Origin: Welwitschia mirabilis
Lineage: Eukaryota; Gnetophyta; Gnetopsida; Welwitschiales
Reading direction: 5' to 3'
DNA length: 64,000 bases
NCBI GenBank assembly: GCA_051453625.1
Contig: JBOZIK010000001.1
Span: forward strand, 250,254,806 to 250,318,805
The notes beneath the pieces were generated by a model. It was not told the DNA's origin. It worked only from the letters and a program-made list of their open reading frames with translations, and searched no databases. Shown here one piece after another: positions 1-12,000 of the stretch (positions are counted from its first letter, which is position 1; each line of letters begins with the position of its first letter). Made by a program: the position numbers and the translations under genes.

Positions 1-511
1 GACAATAAGACTAGAAATGTTACAAAAAATGGAAAACAAGATGAGAACATGAAGAATAGATTAAAGAAGCAACAAATGGGTAATAGATGTATGTAGATCA
101 TCGAAAAAGAGACATTGGATATCGTCGATAAAATCAGTTATAAAAGAAGTCAAGAGATCAAAACTAGGCCCCAGATTTATTAGAACATTTTAGATATTGA
201 AACATGTTGGACCTATTGCATACAAACTTGCTGTAACTCTTTAAATATTGTAGATGCATAACATTTTCCATGTGAGTATGCTATAAAAATATATTGCAGA
301 TCCTTATCATGTATTAAATTGGTGTCATATTTAGGTGGAACCTAATTGTTTAACTATAGAGGATCCAAAATTAGTGTTGGACTGATAAACTATCAATTTA
401 CGAAATAAGGAGATCTATCAAATAAAGATAGAACGAAGTAATAATAGTCCTGATAAAGGTACATGGGAGCTCAAAAAATCAATGAAAAATCAATATCCAA
501 GTCTTTTTTAA
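1..511 (+). pseudogene. Ty3/gypsy integrase C-terminal end (chromovirus-type), decayed
   Basis: This is the last part of a gypsy pol polyprotein: the integrase C-terminal region up to the stop. One frame from about position 122 to the TAA at 509-511 reads as the family does: GPRFIRTF near 167, HVGPIAYKLAV, a FHVSML block, a LD..T.NLRNKEI block, then SPDKGTWELKKSMKNQYPSLF-like residues at the end. The frame has no indel over about 115 codons but carries stops at TAG, TAA and TGA. All are explained by C-to-T changes of Gln or Arg codons. Upstream, residues resembling the IKEAQ...RKRD segment occur in another frame. The element runs off the left edge. The polypurine tract and probable LTR follow immediately, as expected for a pol-terminal integrase. 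Assignment to gypsy is firm; the exact lineage (Tekay/Del-like) is inferred. Confidence 0.85.
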
Positions 512-580
512 TTCTATAATATGTAATCTTAGAATTTTAAATCATTATGTACTTTAATTCCTAAGTGCGAATCCTTTGTA

Positions 581-592
581 AGTGGGGGAGTA
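581..592 (+). other. Polypurine tract of the gypsy element
   Basis: The string AGTGGGGGAGTA lies about 70 bases after the integrase stop and is followed at once by TGTTAGAATC. A G-rich purine run directly before a TG is the usual plus-strand priming site and 3' LTR start of plant LTR retrotransposons. Confidence 0.75.
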
Positions 593-1528
593 TGTTAGAA
601 TCTACATTTTGTAATCTTTAATTAATAAAGTTTCTAAACTATGTAATATATTTTAATATTAATTTTAATAAAAATCCCTTTTTATTCTTAGTGAGAATTT
701 ATGTGTAGCCCTATAATCAATAATGTATTATATGTTAAACATTCTAGATACTCATAAGGTTACTTAATTATTTTATCTTAGTTTTGGACAATTTATTATT
801 TCAAGTTATAATAATAATTCTAAGAATTTTAATACTAAATAAAGCTATTTATGATTAGGCAAGTCATTTTCCATGGTTAAATAGTTAAATTGAAAAAAAA
901 ATCCATATAAAGATGTAAAATAGTGTCTACAAAAAAGGGCATTTGATATATTTATTTTAATCATTTATTCATGTGTCTTATTCAAGTTTTAAAAGAACTA
1001 AAATTACTTAGTAAAGTAGAAGAATAATAAGTAAGAGTGCTTTGTTCAACTATAAAAATTTTTTACATTAAATTATGGCAATTTATTACAAACCATTATA
1101 ACATTTTTCTTACATTTAATTATGGAATTCCTTTCTTGTTATCTGTGTTGTTGATATGATGGATCATAAAGAGTGTAAACATGTAAATAAAGACTTGCAC
1201 TCTTATCCATGAGTCAAAGAGAATAAATGAGTAGAAGTTATTCTATCATGAGTTTTATCCTTATTGATATTTTTAGAAGTACTTTATGCATAAAATATTA
1301 TTTTTCTTATTGTGTCATGTGATAATTTTGGACTTAGTGCATTTGTTCTTCCAATGCATTTTAAATATGTTTTGGATTAGTTATAAGATTATGAAATATT
1401 AAGAAGGAACTAGCATAACAAAAGGATGCATGTGATTAATCTTACTAATTAAAGTAACATGATTACTCACCCAAATTACGTGCATGAGTCACAAATAAGA
1501 TTTCTTTTGTCATTCATACATTAGTTTT

Positions 1529-1695
1529 ACCTCTTACATAAGCTCTTACAACATTTTATTGATTAATATTATTAATATCACTTTTACACAAGCTCATCCA
1601 ACTTGTCATTGATCAATCTTATCATTGTCATACATGTCAATGTCACTTTTATACAAGTTCATTTAACTTGTCATTGATCAAGCTTATCAAGTATA
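1529..1695. repeat. 65-bp tandem repeat inside the probable LTR
   Basis: CACTTTTACACAAG at 1,579 and CACTTTTATACAAG at 1,644 begin two 65-bp units sharing the AACTTGTCATTGATCA core. A weaker third unit precedes them from about 1,529. Confidence 0.7.
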
Positions 1696-2074
1696 AGATC
1701 TTTTATTATCTTATGGATAAAATGAAGTAGATGGCCTTTAACTAATTATATCAAAGATCTTTGATATACCATATATCTAAAAATAGAGCCCTCTCCCTTT
1801 TTATCAAACTAGTTTTCTTGAAGCAACTTATGCTATTAAATTTTATTCTCGATCTTTCTTCCTATTAAGTGTCAATTTGGAGCACAAAGCTTGGAGTTAG
1901 AAGCTTAATGCTTGAAATCTTAGAGATAAAATCTTGGAGCTTAAAACTTCTTCAATCTTATTTAAGGATAATTAATATTCTTTCCTCTAAGTAGGTTCTT
2001 CTTTTATAAGCATTTTAGTTTCATTTCTTACATTAGGCCTATGCATATGATTTGCACTTTTACCTTTCATTAGC

Positions 2075-2230
2075 TGATACTAAGATAAGGAAGAGATTTA
2101 AGGGATCTCTTTACATACTTAGTTGATGGGTTTATCAATGGCTATAAATATATNNNNTTCCCTCCCATTGACAAAGACTAAGATAAGGAAGAGAGTTGAG
2201 GGACCTCTTAATATGCTTAGCTTCTATGTG
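2075..2230. repeat. 98-bp tandem repeat interrupted by a 4-N gap
   Basis: ACTAAGATAAGGAAGAGA occurs at 2,079 and again at 2,177, each followed by a similar AGGGATCTCTTTACATACTTAG-type tail. Four unresolved bases (2,154-2,157) sit between the units. Confidence 0.65.
2154..2157. other. Assembly gap, 4 N
   Basis: Four undetermined bases inside the 98-bp tandem repeat. Confidence 0.99.
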
Positions 2231-2830
2231 CCTAATAGATATTTTGGCCAAGTGACTAGGGGGTTCACTATGATTTTGGGTATCCATGTTGTGTTGCATT
2301 GCGTTATTGTTTAAATGCATTTTACATTATATTTGCTTTAGAGTCTTATTAGGGTAAATGAGTCTGATCCTCAAGAATCTAGTTAGGTAAGGAACTCCTT
2401 CTTAGAAAAATCCTGAGACTCATGGTATTGATGTATTATTTACTATCAGTTTATGGTACTTACACGTTTATTTATTTATAATACAAATTCATAGTTATTA
2501 ATTAATTTTATTTCTATAAACTAGTATGATTTCTCTTGTGCATAGTTTAGTTAAAGTTTACCATTTATTCTTTTTAAGTCAAGCAATTTAATAAAGTTAC
2601 AACTCATTTAATACTAAGTATAATTTCATAAAATTTTTTATATAGGTCTAAAATTATTTAAAAAGTTAGAAGTCTTAACACAGTAATTTTTCTAGGGATT
2701 AAATAATTGTTCATACTTATCTTATAAAAGTATCTCAAAATTTATAAGTAGAAAATAGTAAGAAAAATGTTTTCATTTTCAAATTTTAGGAGTGTTATGG
2801 ATAAAAATTGAGTAGTCCAAATTATATAGA

Positions 2831-3791
2831 ATTGAATAAGATTTCTAAAAAGTATTTATTCATTGAAAAACTTCAAATATATTAAAATTTATAGCCATTT
2901 TTATGAAGGGTATTAGTTTGGTAATTCTAAAACTTAGGCAATTTTTATAGTTAAACGTTTGAGCCTATAAAAAACATTTAGCTAAGCTTAAACTTATTAA
3001 AATTAGTTTTTAGAAATAGTATGAATCTAGTTTAAGGAAATTTACTCTATTTTATTATTACATTTTTAAATAATTAATTATATTTTTTTACTTTTAATGT
3101 CTTCTAAAAGGTAAGAAAATTTGTAATTAATTTTAATAATTATAGAAATTATTTAATGAAAGTACCAGATTATTTTAAATATTATTTATAGTTTCTAGTT
3201 AAGTTATATTTATTTTTATACTCTTTTTATATACCTTTTATTGAAATTTAGACTCTTATTCTTTTCTTTCATGCATAAAAATTAGGGATGTCTACTTAAA
3301 GATTCCATAGATGTGTTGTCTAATTAATTAGCTTCATTAATTTTTTTCTTAATAATACATGCATATATTTTATTTAACTCTATTTTTATGTAGACACCTA
3401 GTAATGATAAAAGATTTTTTCAATTTGAGTTAGTTTCTTAAATGGAGCATGTTTTTACTATGAAACTTGTATATATTAATGTGTCTTATTTGAAAGAGTT
3501 ACTATAATGTAGAAGAATGAAGATATGTTTTATTTCATTTATTTTCATTACTAAACTTTGAAAATGTATGATTTTACTTTATATAAAATGAAAAATATGC
3601 TTATACATTCTATTTTTCTTTTATATGATTGTTTTCTTAAAATATACCCAATGATGATTAGAAATATTTTTATCAAGTAAGACAACCCAATAAATATTTA
3701 CATATTATATGCTTGCATTTATATAGTCTATTCATTCAACTAAACCAAGATAATTTCAATAATTATTCATCTCCATACATGGATTATATCA
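2831..3791. other. AT-rich DNA with no recognisable content
   Basis: I see no coding signal and no clear repeat here. It may be LTR or flanking sequence of the element on the left. Confidence 0.5.
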
Positions 3792-3891
3792 NNNNNNNNN
3801 NNNNNNNNNNNNNNNNNNNNNNNNNNNNNNNNNNNNNNNNNNNNNNNNNNNNNNNNNNNNNNNNNNNNNNNNNNNNNNNNNNNNNNNNNNN
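3792..3891. other. Assembly gap, 100 N
   Basis: Exactly 100 N, the usual placeholder for a scaffold join of unknown length. Confidence 0.99.
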
Positions 3892-4389
3892 TCTATAGAT
3901 TAGATTACCAGTGTTTCTCTTTTAAAAGAAACTCTCTTATTTCCTACTTTGGCCTTTAATAGATTATGGCATTCAGGTTAATTCCTATCTATATTAGTGT
4001 GTTATGTTTGTGGATTATTATTTGTGATTAATATAATACAACTTAAGATGTAAACATTGCATAAATACACACCGTAACAACATCCTTCTTTATTTATATT
4101 TCTCTTCCATGGGTTTGAATGGATTACATTTATTTAGATCTTTAAATGTAAATATATCTTTGATTTTAAATTTTTATGAAATTCTTACTTGATCTTTACT
4201 TCACTCTTATTCTTCCTCATATATAAAGGATGAAGGTTCTAGGGACTATGATACTAGAGATAAATCCTAAGTTACTTTTTTCATTTTGTTTGATGTATGA
4301 ATTCTTAGGTCAAATTTTTGGACAATTACTATATTTTTTTGACTTTTTTCCTATTTATTATTATTTACAAACCAGTAAGGCATTAGGTA
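3892..4389. other. Unassigned AT-rich DNA
   Basis: No supported feature. The 67-codon open frame starting at 4,230 on the plus strand runs antisense to the retroelement copy that follows and is taken as chance. Confidence 0.4.
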
Positions 4390-5877
4390 CACAAGGAACT
4401 AGAAGAAAAGAAACTTCCCTTAGCTTCACATGATGATACAAGCCCTTTGGAGTATTATCTTGATTTTCTTTTTACCTTTTTTTATTATTGTCTTTAGTTA
4501 AAGGATATTTTTACTTGACATTTCTATTTTGTTTTATTATAAGTTCAATGCTTTGAAATATTAGTAGAGGATGAGATTTTATCCCACAGCCTTTAGAGAA
4601 TCTTTTCCTTTCTAAGCTAAGGAAGGACTGCATAGCAATAAGCAATTCCTTCCTTATATTTATTCCAATAGCCTATTTATGAATTTACTGTTTTCTTTTG
4701 ATTCTCAAAGGGAAGAGATCCTTAACAAGTTTTATGCATTAATGAATTAGGAGGATATGTCATACCTGACCCCCTATTTTTAGCCTTTAAGTTAGAGCTC
4801 ACTAGTTATTCATCAATTTCTAGAGCCTTCTCATAATCTACTTGTATCTCCATAGACTATTTTTAATGAATAGGATTAGATATGATATTATACAAATTAC
4901 CTATTATCGATAGAAAAAATCATCTATCCAATGATTAAGAAGATAATGAACTAGTTGGAAGAGTGTCAATCTCTCTCTAGTTTATTGCATAGACAAGTTA
5001 TCCATCAATCTTGTCAGGATGATGTTTACACGTATCATCATTCTAAGGTAATAGATTTTACATGAGACTTTAAGTGTAGTCACTCTACTTACTTCACCTC
5101 ACATTATCCTTCATAGCATAAATGGCCTATTCCATTATAAGGTTTTTATAATTTAATTGATATGGTAAAGTATTTCTATTGCATTACTCAACAAGGGATA
5201 AGAAAATGAGAATCAATAAGTAAGTACCTTTAAAATCTAGGAAATCAAGTGGAAACATATACTTATTAGAGAAAATTTCATATGTAGACACTTCCTAGAT
5301 TGCCATATTGGAGGAGATCTAGATAACTTTATCTATGTATTAGGAAAGAGTGAATGGATGATCTAGGCTTATGTAGATCATTTGATTATCATCATTAACA
5401 ATATTAATTTTTTTTTTGTCACATTCGGGAGCTATATAAGGATAATTGTTTTAGGGACACTAGTGGGTTATAATAAGCTTCATATAGACCTTTATAAAAA
5501 TTTATATCCCATCACTGGGATGATATATTAGGTTCTTATTCAGTTGAGATCAATACTATGATAGTTCCTTACCAAACTACTAACACTGAGGTAATCCCAA
5601 GTATCATGAAGCCAACCATTCTAGGCATGGAGGGTCACAATTGCATTCCATTTTAGTGAAGGATTTTCTTCCTCTTTAGCAGTGATTTTCTAAGTTTAGT
5701 TATTTAAGGCATCATGCATCATATTATTTGTTCGCATCATGTTTTTCCATTTTACATCATATCTTTTCTATATGCTTTTGTTATTTAGCCTACTTTCTTA
5801 ATGTTAAGCTTCTATTTATTTATAAAACTCAGATTCTTTCTTTTTTTCATTGAAGTAATAGTTTACTACTTATTATT
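4390..5877 (-). mobile_element. Internal region of LTR element X, left copy (minus strand)
   Basis: This region, read on the minus strand away from the primer site at 5,878-5,890, matches the plus-strand region 16,771-18,230 piece by piece. Examples are the ATGATGGGATATAA-type segment near 5,510 against 17,135, the GGGGTAAATTCAAGATCC-type segment near 4,580 against 18,030, and the CTAAGGGAAG...GTTCC segment near 4,400 against 18,200. It lies where gag should be, but I recognise no conserved domain in any frame. The reading is heavily interrupted by stops and indels. The copies have diverged strongly, so they are old. Function is inferred only from position after a primer binding site. Confidence 0.6.
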
Positions 5878-5890
5878 GGCTCTAATACCA
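5878..5890 (-). other. Primer binding site, initiator Met tRNA type
   Basis: On the minus strand this reads TGGTATTAGAGCC. It differs by one C-to-T change from TGGTATCAGAGCC, the usual plant site complementary to the 3' end of initiator Met tRNA. It sits two bases (TT) inside the LTR end. Confidence 0.85.
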
Positions 5891-5892
5891 AA

Positions 5893-6315
5893 TGTAATGT
5901 TGTATTTTATTATTTTTGGATTATTTCATATAAAAAGGAATATATAAATAAAATGCTAGGAATAATAAGAATAATAATATACAAATTGAAAAATTTTATA
6001 CTTTATTAGTAGAAGCAGTGGATTACATGTCTTACTATTTATCTAATAACCTTAAACTAGTGGTTAAGGATAAATATGTGGACTATGACCTAAGTCCTCA
6101 TTTTGAGACCCTTGGGGATTTGTCAAGATTGTCATTCATTATATCCACCTAGTTTATCCACCTCTACCTAATGCCATAGAATTTTATAGCATAAATGAAA
6201 GGACATAGTTTTACATCTTTGGATCACACCCATTCATAAATCATTAATTATACTCATTTAGAACCTTAACGCACTTATTTTACAAATCATGAATTTGGAA
6301 CATTATAAAGATTCA
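5893..6315 (-). mobile_element. 5' LTR of element X, left copy (minus strand)
   Basis: On the minus strand the LTR starts TGAATCTTTATAATG at 6,315 and ends ACATTACA at 5,893, about 423 bp, with TG...CA ends. It is clearly related to the plus-strand LTR at 16,336-16,755: both carry AAAACTATGTCCTTT, the CATTAGGTAG block, the AATCCCCAAGG block and GTAATCCACT in the same order. No 3' partner LTR was found to the left. Confidence 0.8.
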
Positions 6316-6629
6316 TGTTGATTTTTCATTAAGTACAAAAGTCATTATAATAAAATAAAATGCAATTATAATGTAGCTATAAAAAGTAATAAAGTACAGG
6401 TCGAAGGGTAAAAGAGAAAATAAGGAACAAATTTAGCTCATGGATCTTCTTTGAGAAGATAAAATTTCTATCTTGTAATCCATCTGTTATTATTGCTTTA
6501 ATATCTCCTTTTATTTTTTTAACAATATTTTTCATTTCTGCAACAACTTTCTAATTTGAGTCCCTTATAAGTTGGATGCCTCCTTTAAGAAGGTATCACC
6601 TTAACTAGTGGAGGAATGATGATGAGTAG
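6316..6629. other. Unassigned AT-rich DNA
   Basis: Nothing recognisable. Confidence 0.4.
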
Positions 6630-7759
6630 TCATAGAAGGAGAAAATAAAAGTGGAGAAGAAGGGGTATGAAAGGATTCACCAATAAGAGCTTTTCACTTT
6701 CTTCTTGTATGGGTTGAAGTGTATGAAAAATAAGGGGCTTGAGAAGGAGAAGTAGTTCTTTAAGGATATTCTTCTTCTTGAATATCTTGAAGACCCCTTG
6801 AAATTCAATCTTGGTTCTTATACTTACTAAGTTGAGTGATTGTTTTGGGGAATATGTTTTTTTATAAAGATTATATTTCATTCCTCAAAATCTAAAGTAT
6901 GAGATAAGGCATCATATATCAATTCTAAAACTAAGCAGGAAGGAAAATATTAGTTGTATGGCTCATATCATTTTCTATGGTAATAAAGAGTCATTTTACC
7001 ATGTCAAAGGGCTTACTACCTTGGATAACCCTAGTCATATAAAAAAGACTACTATAAGAAATAGTAACATGTAATATAGGTATAAAATTTTACATAATAA
7101 ATCTAAAAAGTACAAGTTTATTCTTCTAAAGCTATTTGCAAGATAAGGATACTTTTCTATTGGGTGCATATTCAACATTAAGTGCAGCACAATAATAAAT
7201 AAGGTACTTCATAAGAATATAAGATAAGTTATCATATTGTTCAACTCCTATTAAGGATTCTAAATCATTAAGAGAAATATCAAAGAAAGTGTGACAAATA
7301 TAAAAATGAATTACCAAAGGATCATCTTTATCTATTATTGCATTTTGATAGAACTCTAAAAATACCCTTGAAAAATAGTAAGTGTCATCTTCCTTCAATA
7401 AGTACTTGTAACTTCTTGTCTTAATTTTGTTAAGATAAAAAGGTACAAATAAGCAAAGAAAACATGTAAAAATTAATTCCTTAAAAAATACTCCTACCCT
7501 TCCACTCATGATGGTATAAAATGATAAAATGAAGTAAATAAAAAGAAATGAAAATGGAAGATGGATAAAAATTTAGAAAATTAGACAATGGATTGAAAAG
7601 AAAATAGAAGGGTCTTAAATTTAATAATAGAATCACCAATGAATTTAAAAATAAAATAATCTTGAAATAGATCCATAAGAGAAAATCAAATATGTCTAGA
7701 GAAAAATAGGCAATAGCAGTATAAGGGTAGATGGTGGTACTAATAGAGTATGAATTCAT
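6630..7759 (-). pseudogene. Unassigned minus-strand coding remnant, possibly plant transposon protein
   Basis: Three minus-strand open frames lie end to end: 7,481-7,759, 7,132-7,509 (125 codons, the longest without an interruption in this part) and 6,630-6,881. The 125-codon frame contains a segment VFLEFYQNAIIDKDD, then a hydrophobic strand and FDISLNDLESLIGV. This loosely resembles the putative plant transposon protein domain found near gag in some Tat/Ogre-like retroelements (pattern VR.FY.N ... G..I.ISL..L..IL). The resemblance is weak and could be chance in AT-rich DNA. The first frame is mostly hydrophobic residues from AT-rich codons and probably not protein. No primer site or LTR marks an element here. 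Confidence 0.25.
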
Positions 7760-8784
7760 AAGTTAGACAAATAAGAGGTGAAGTCTAATAGCATAAGGAT
7801 CACAAAAAATGTGATTAATTAGTGTGTAAATCTTAAAAATCACTAGTATTTATAGAAAGTTATGAAAATTTCCATTGCATTATTAGATTTCATCAATGGT
7901 TTAAATTAAATTTACCTTAAGTATTATGAAATCCACCATTTACAACTCAAAACATTAATATTTTTTTTCATAATTTAAAATTTTAACATCAACATTTTAT
8001 TTAAGGATTAAAAATAATAAGTTGATAATATTAATGTGATATTAAAAATTAATGGCCAAGATTATCCATAGCTTCAAAACTATCTCTATTTGAAATGTAA
8101 CTAAGGGAATTTGGGACTCAAGATTTGTGTAGACAAAAAAGTCTAATTTTCTATAGGAATTCTCCAAATAATAATAGAAATTTAAAATGTCTAATCACTA
8201 AAAAAATTGCAATGGTTAGAATGATAATATCTTACTATTTTTGATTCTTGTATATACACACACCTACATATCAAAAATATGAACTAAAAGAATGAATAAG
8301 GATATGATCTTTTAAATAAACATAAGATAAATAATATAAGTACATACAATACCTATAATTAATATCATAATAGTTAAAGGAATAAAGATGAATAGCCACT
8401 AAGTAATATACAACTTAAATATAAATTCTATTATAGATAAATGACTACAAATTTTTGGAAATAAAAAGTCAACCATATGATATAAAAAGATAATAATAGA
8501 AAACCAATTACTTTAAATAATAATACAAGCTATATAATAAATATTTCATTTTCATATGTCCTTTCTAGTAATACCTCTTTAACATAAAATAGTATGAAAT
8601 GAGAATAGTGAATCATCACAGTCCTAAGTATGGCCTAGGTAAGAAAAAGATAAAGGTGAGAATAACATAAAAATATAAGATATATTAAGATAAGATAAGA
8701 AGAAAGACTTAAAATAACCAATAATTAGATTTTTATGGGAATGAAAATGAGATTAACTAATGTTATTATCTATTTTACCACTAC
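7760..8784. other. AT-rich DNA with no recognisable content
   Basis: I see no gene or repeat that I can support. Confidence 0.4.
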
Positions 8785-9095
8785 TTAATTCAAAAATATG
8801 TGATTTTTATTTGTCCACTACTCATTTGGTGATCCATGTATAATCATTTTCACTATTTTGTTTGGTGGTCCATGAGTTTTCTTTTTTTTTCCCATTGCAT
8901 CATTTGGTAATCTATGAAGTATCATTTCCACTATCTTATTTGATGATTTATGGTTTTATATTCCTATTGCCTTACTTGACAATTTTTTAATTATCAATGT
9001 CATTATCGCATTCAGCAATCTATCAATTTTGATAGTCCACTACCATATTTGGTAATTTATGAACTCTCATTTTCATAATAAGATTTGGAGTTCAA
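8785..9095. repeat. 36-bp degenerate tandem repeat array
   Basis: A motif near TTTGGTGATCCATG recurs at about 8,825, 8,861, 8,903, 8,939, 8,975, 9,011, 9,048 and 9,083. The spacings are 36, 42, 36, 36, 36, 37 and 35. Each unit ends with a TCATTTCCACTATCTTAT-like tail. At least eight units are visible and an earlier weaker one starts near 8,789. The copies have diverged widely. Confidence 0.8.
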
Positions 9096-12000
9096 AGATA
9101 TCTCAAAAAATGAAAATATTTACTTTCATGAATTTACTTTCTGAGCATCAAGAATTTTCACAAAAAATAAGATTGATGTAAGAATAACCTTTAAACATAT
9201 ATTAGATACTCATGGTAAGATTTCAAAAGAATAGAGATGAGTAAGACATTTTAAAAATTTTGTAAGGATTCCACCAAAAAAAAAAGCATTTAATAACTAA
9301 ATAAGAATTTTTTTAGGCCATGAAATAATGCAAAAGTAGAGGATCATAATAATGATAATGGAATCATATATAAAATGACAGTAAAACTAGAAGCATATAA
9401 AAGATAAAGAAAACTATAATAATCATATAATATATATAAAAAAGGAAATCTAGATCATAAAAAATTCAAGAAATACATAGGACCATATAAAAAATAAAGA
9501 TAAACCTAGGGTCACGTCCATGATTCAATGTGAAATTTTTCAAGCTTTTAAGATTGCTATGCCTAAGATCTAAAGACTCAAGATTTTTAACACTTCAAAG
9601 TTTTAAAGGCTCTAAGTTAGAAGATCTTACATATTTCAATACTAGAGAATATTTGAAAGAAGAAGAATAAGGAGAAAAGATATTTTATTTATAAGGAGAC
9701 AAAGTAATTCAAAATATATTGGGAATTTCAAGGAAAACATACAAACTAATGCTATTTATGAAAAATAGTTATGTTTTCCTAACCCCTAATTACTACTTTG
9801 TTTAGCCACTAGATATATTTAATAACTTCATCATAATAATATCAAATGTTCATCATGCCAAAATTAATTTACAAATAAATAAATAATAGCCATAAAGAAG
9901 ATGCCTCCATCATTAATGCACGAGGTACATAATCCAACAAGTTCTTAGTAGTTTTCCAAAATAAATATGAATAAGATAAATCTTAGTCACATTGTATTTT
10001 CATATTTTTATTTATTCTAATGAGTCCTCTGAAGGAAAATCCCAAAATTCTGACAATGTGCCAAAACTTGAAATTATTAATAAAAGGATTAAGATGAAAC
10101 ATTTAGTAAGCAATTTCAATAGAAGCATTAAGATAAGGTTCTTGTCACAAATAAATGCTTACTATAATGAATATATGTCAATCACTATCAAAGATAATGC
10201 AACATTATAATTATGGATGTTACATTAGCATACACTATTAAAATGAAATATTAAAATAAGATAATGTTCTTATTAATTATAGTTGTTACAAGAATCATTC
10301 ATATGCATTAAAATAAAAAAATATGTTAATCATGGTACATTAAATGAAATAGTTACAAAAGGAAGTAAAATAATATACATATAACCACTAGTTTAGCTAC
10401 TAAAAGGAAATAATTAAATAAACAACACAATACTACAAAAATAATATTATTAATTATGGTGTTTACAAGAAAATAAAGCATTTAAAATAATAATTACAGC
10501 ATATCAAGTTTTCAAAAAGTAAAGAATTGCATCTCAAATAATAATAATATGCTAATAAATGAATAATTACTTAAGAATATAACAATTAAATTAGGTTAGT
10601 AGGTCCTACTAGATAAAAATTGTTTCTATTTATGTTTTTTTAACTATTTGGTCTTAATCCTTGATCCTTGAAAAATCTAAACATGAAATTTGTCCACCCC
10701 TTAAAATGTTTTCTCTTGGAAACTTGAATAAAAAGGTTAGGTTTCCACTATAATATACATAAGTAGCTTCTACTTATTTGTTCTCTAATGCTTTTACATT
10801 ATAAATTTGATTTTCTCTTTCTTCTAAACATATGCATTATCCAATTTCTAATGATAAACTATTGCTATAGATCTACAAAGGATTTTTTCTTGTCCTTGAG
10901 CTTAAATAAGGGATAAATAACTAATACAAGTTTATCCTCATCCTTTTATGTTAAAGTAAATTTTAAAATTTTTGAGTAAGTTAATTTATGAGAAAGACAA
11001 GCATTATTATGAATTCTATTTATCTTAACTAATAATATTATACATTGTTTTAATATCCAAATCCATACAATTATGATACATATGATACAGTTAAATTATA
11101 TGTAATATTAATAATGATTTTATAATGAAAATAATAAAAGAAACTTAATATTAATAAAAAAAAGTTTAATAAAATTTAAAAATGTTTTATCATAGATAAA
11201 TTTATAAATAAATAATTTGGCTAACTCATAATAAAGAACTAGATTAAAAGAACTAAATAATTTAAGATAAATATATATATATATGCCTAATGATAATATA
11301 TGTTTGGTGGTTTCTATGACACTAATAAAAAATCGCAATAGAGTTTTTGTGAAGAACATTTATGGAAACTAATACAAATAAATGAAAAGATAAAAGATTA
11401 GTGTATTCCATTACTAGAAAGTTCAATAAATATTTCTATTAGGTAATTAAATTAGTATTTAAAGGGTTATGTCTTTTGTTCTTGACTTCAAATTTCTTTA
11501 CCCTTCACTTTAAATTTATGGCATATGCTCTAAGTTTGTACTATATATGTAATTAAAACTTCAACATTTATAAAAAATGATTTTATTAATCATTACTTTA
11601 TAACATTATCCATTTTCTAAGGATATAATGGATTACTAGTTTAAGATAGCAATAATCATAATAAAGTTGATTCTTCTTTATTATATCAAATTTGATCTAA
11701 GATTTATGTAAGGTATTTTGAAGATTTATGGATGTTTGAAGAATGGATGGATAGAAGATATGCTTAAATATAGTTTAAATTCCACTCACTACATTTAAGA
11801 AATTTTAAAATCATGTCTTTAGTGATGGGAAACATAAAGTATATGCCTTACTACACTCTAGTCAATGCACATTTCTTTAATTTGCTCTCAAATATTAATG
11901 ATCTTATCATTGGCGTCCATTTAGGGATATTATGACTGAGGAAGAAATTTCTCTAGATAAATTTTAGTTTTATTCATTTTGACATGCCTTTGGGACCATG

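Larger units (their letters stand above)
593..2830 (+). mobile_element. Probable 3' LTR of the gypsy element (right end uncertain)
   Basis: The sequence starts with TGTTAG right after the polypurine tract. It has no coding signal. A TATA-like stretch (about 1,763-1,790, followed by a pyrimidine-rich CCCTCTCCC run) could be the LTR promoter. It holds two internal tandem repeats, listed separately. Part of it, about 2,460-2,800, recurs at about 25,950-26,300, which supports a dispersed repeat. A stretch near 1,880-1,950 also appears inverted near 9,545-9,610. I cannot see a matching 5' LTR in the window, so the right boundary is a guess. Confidence 0.4.

Noticed and set aside
9992-10210. 72-codon plus-strand frame
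   Set aside because: No domain, no homologous copy in the window, and length expected by chance.
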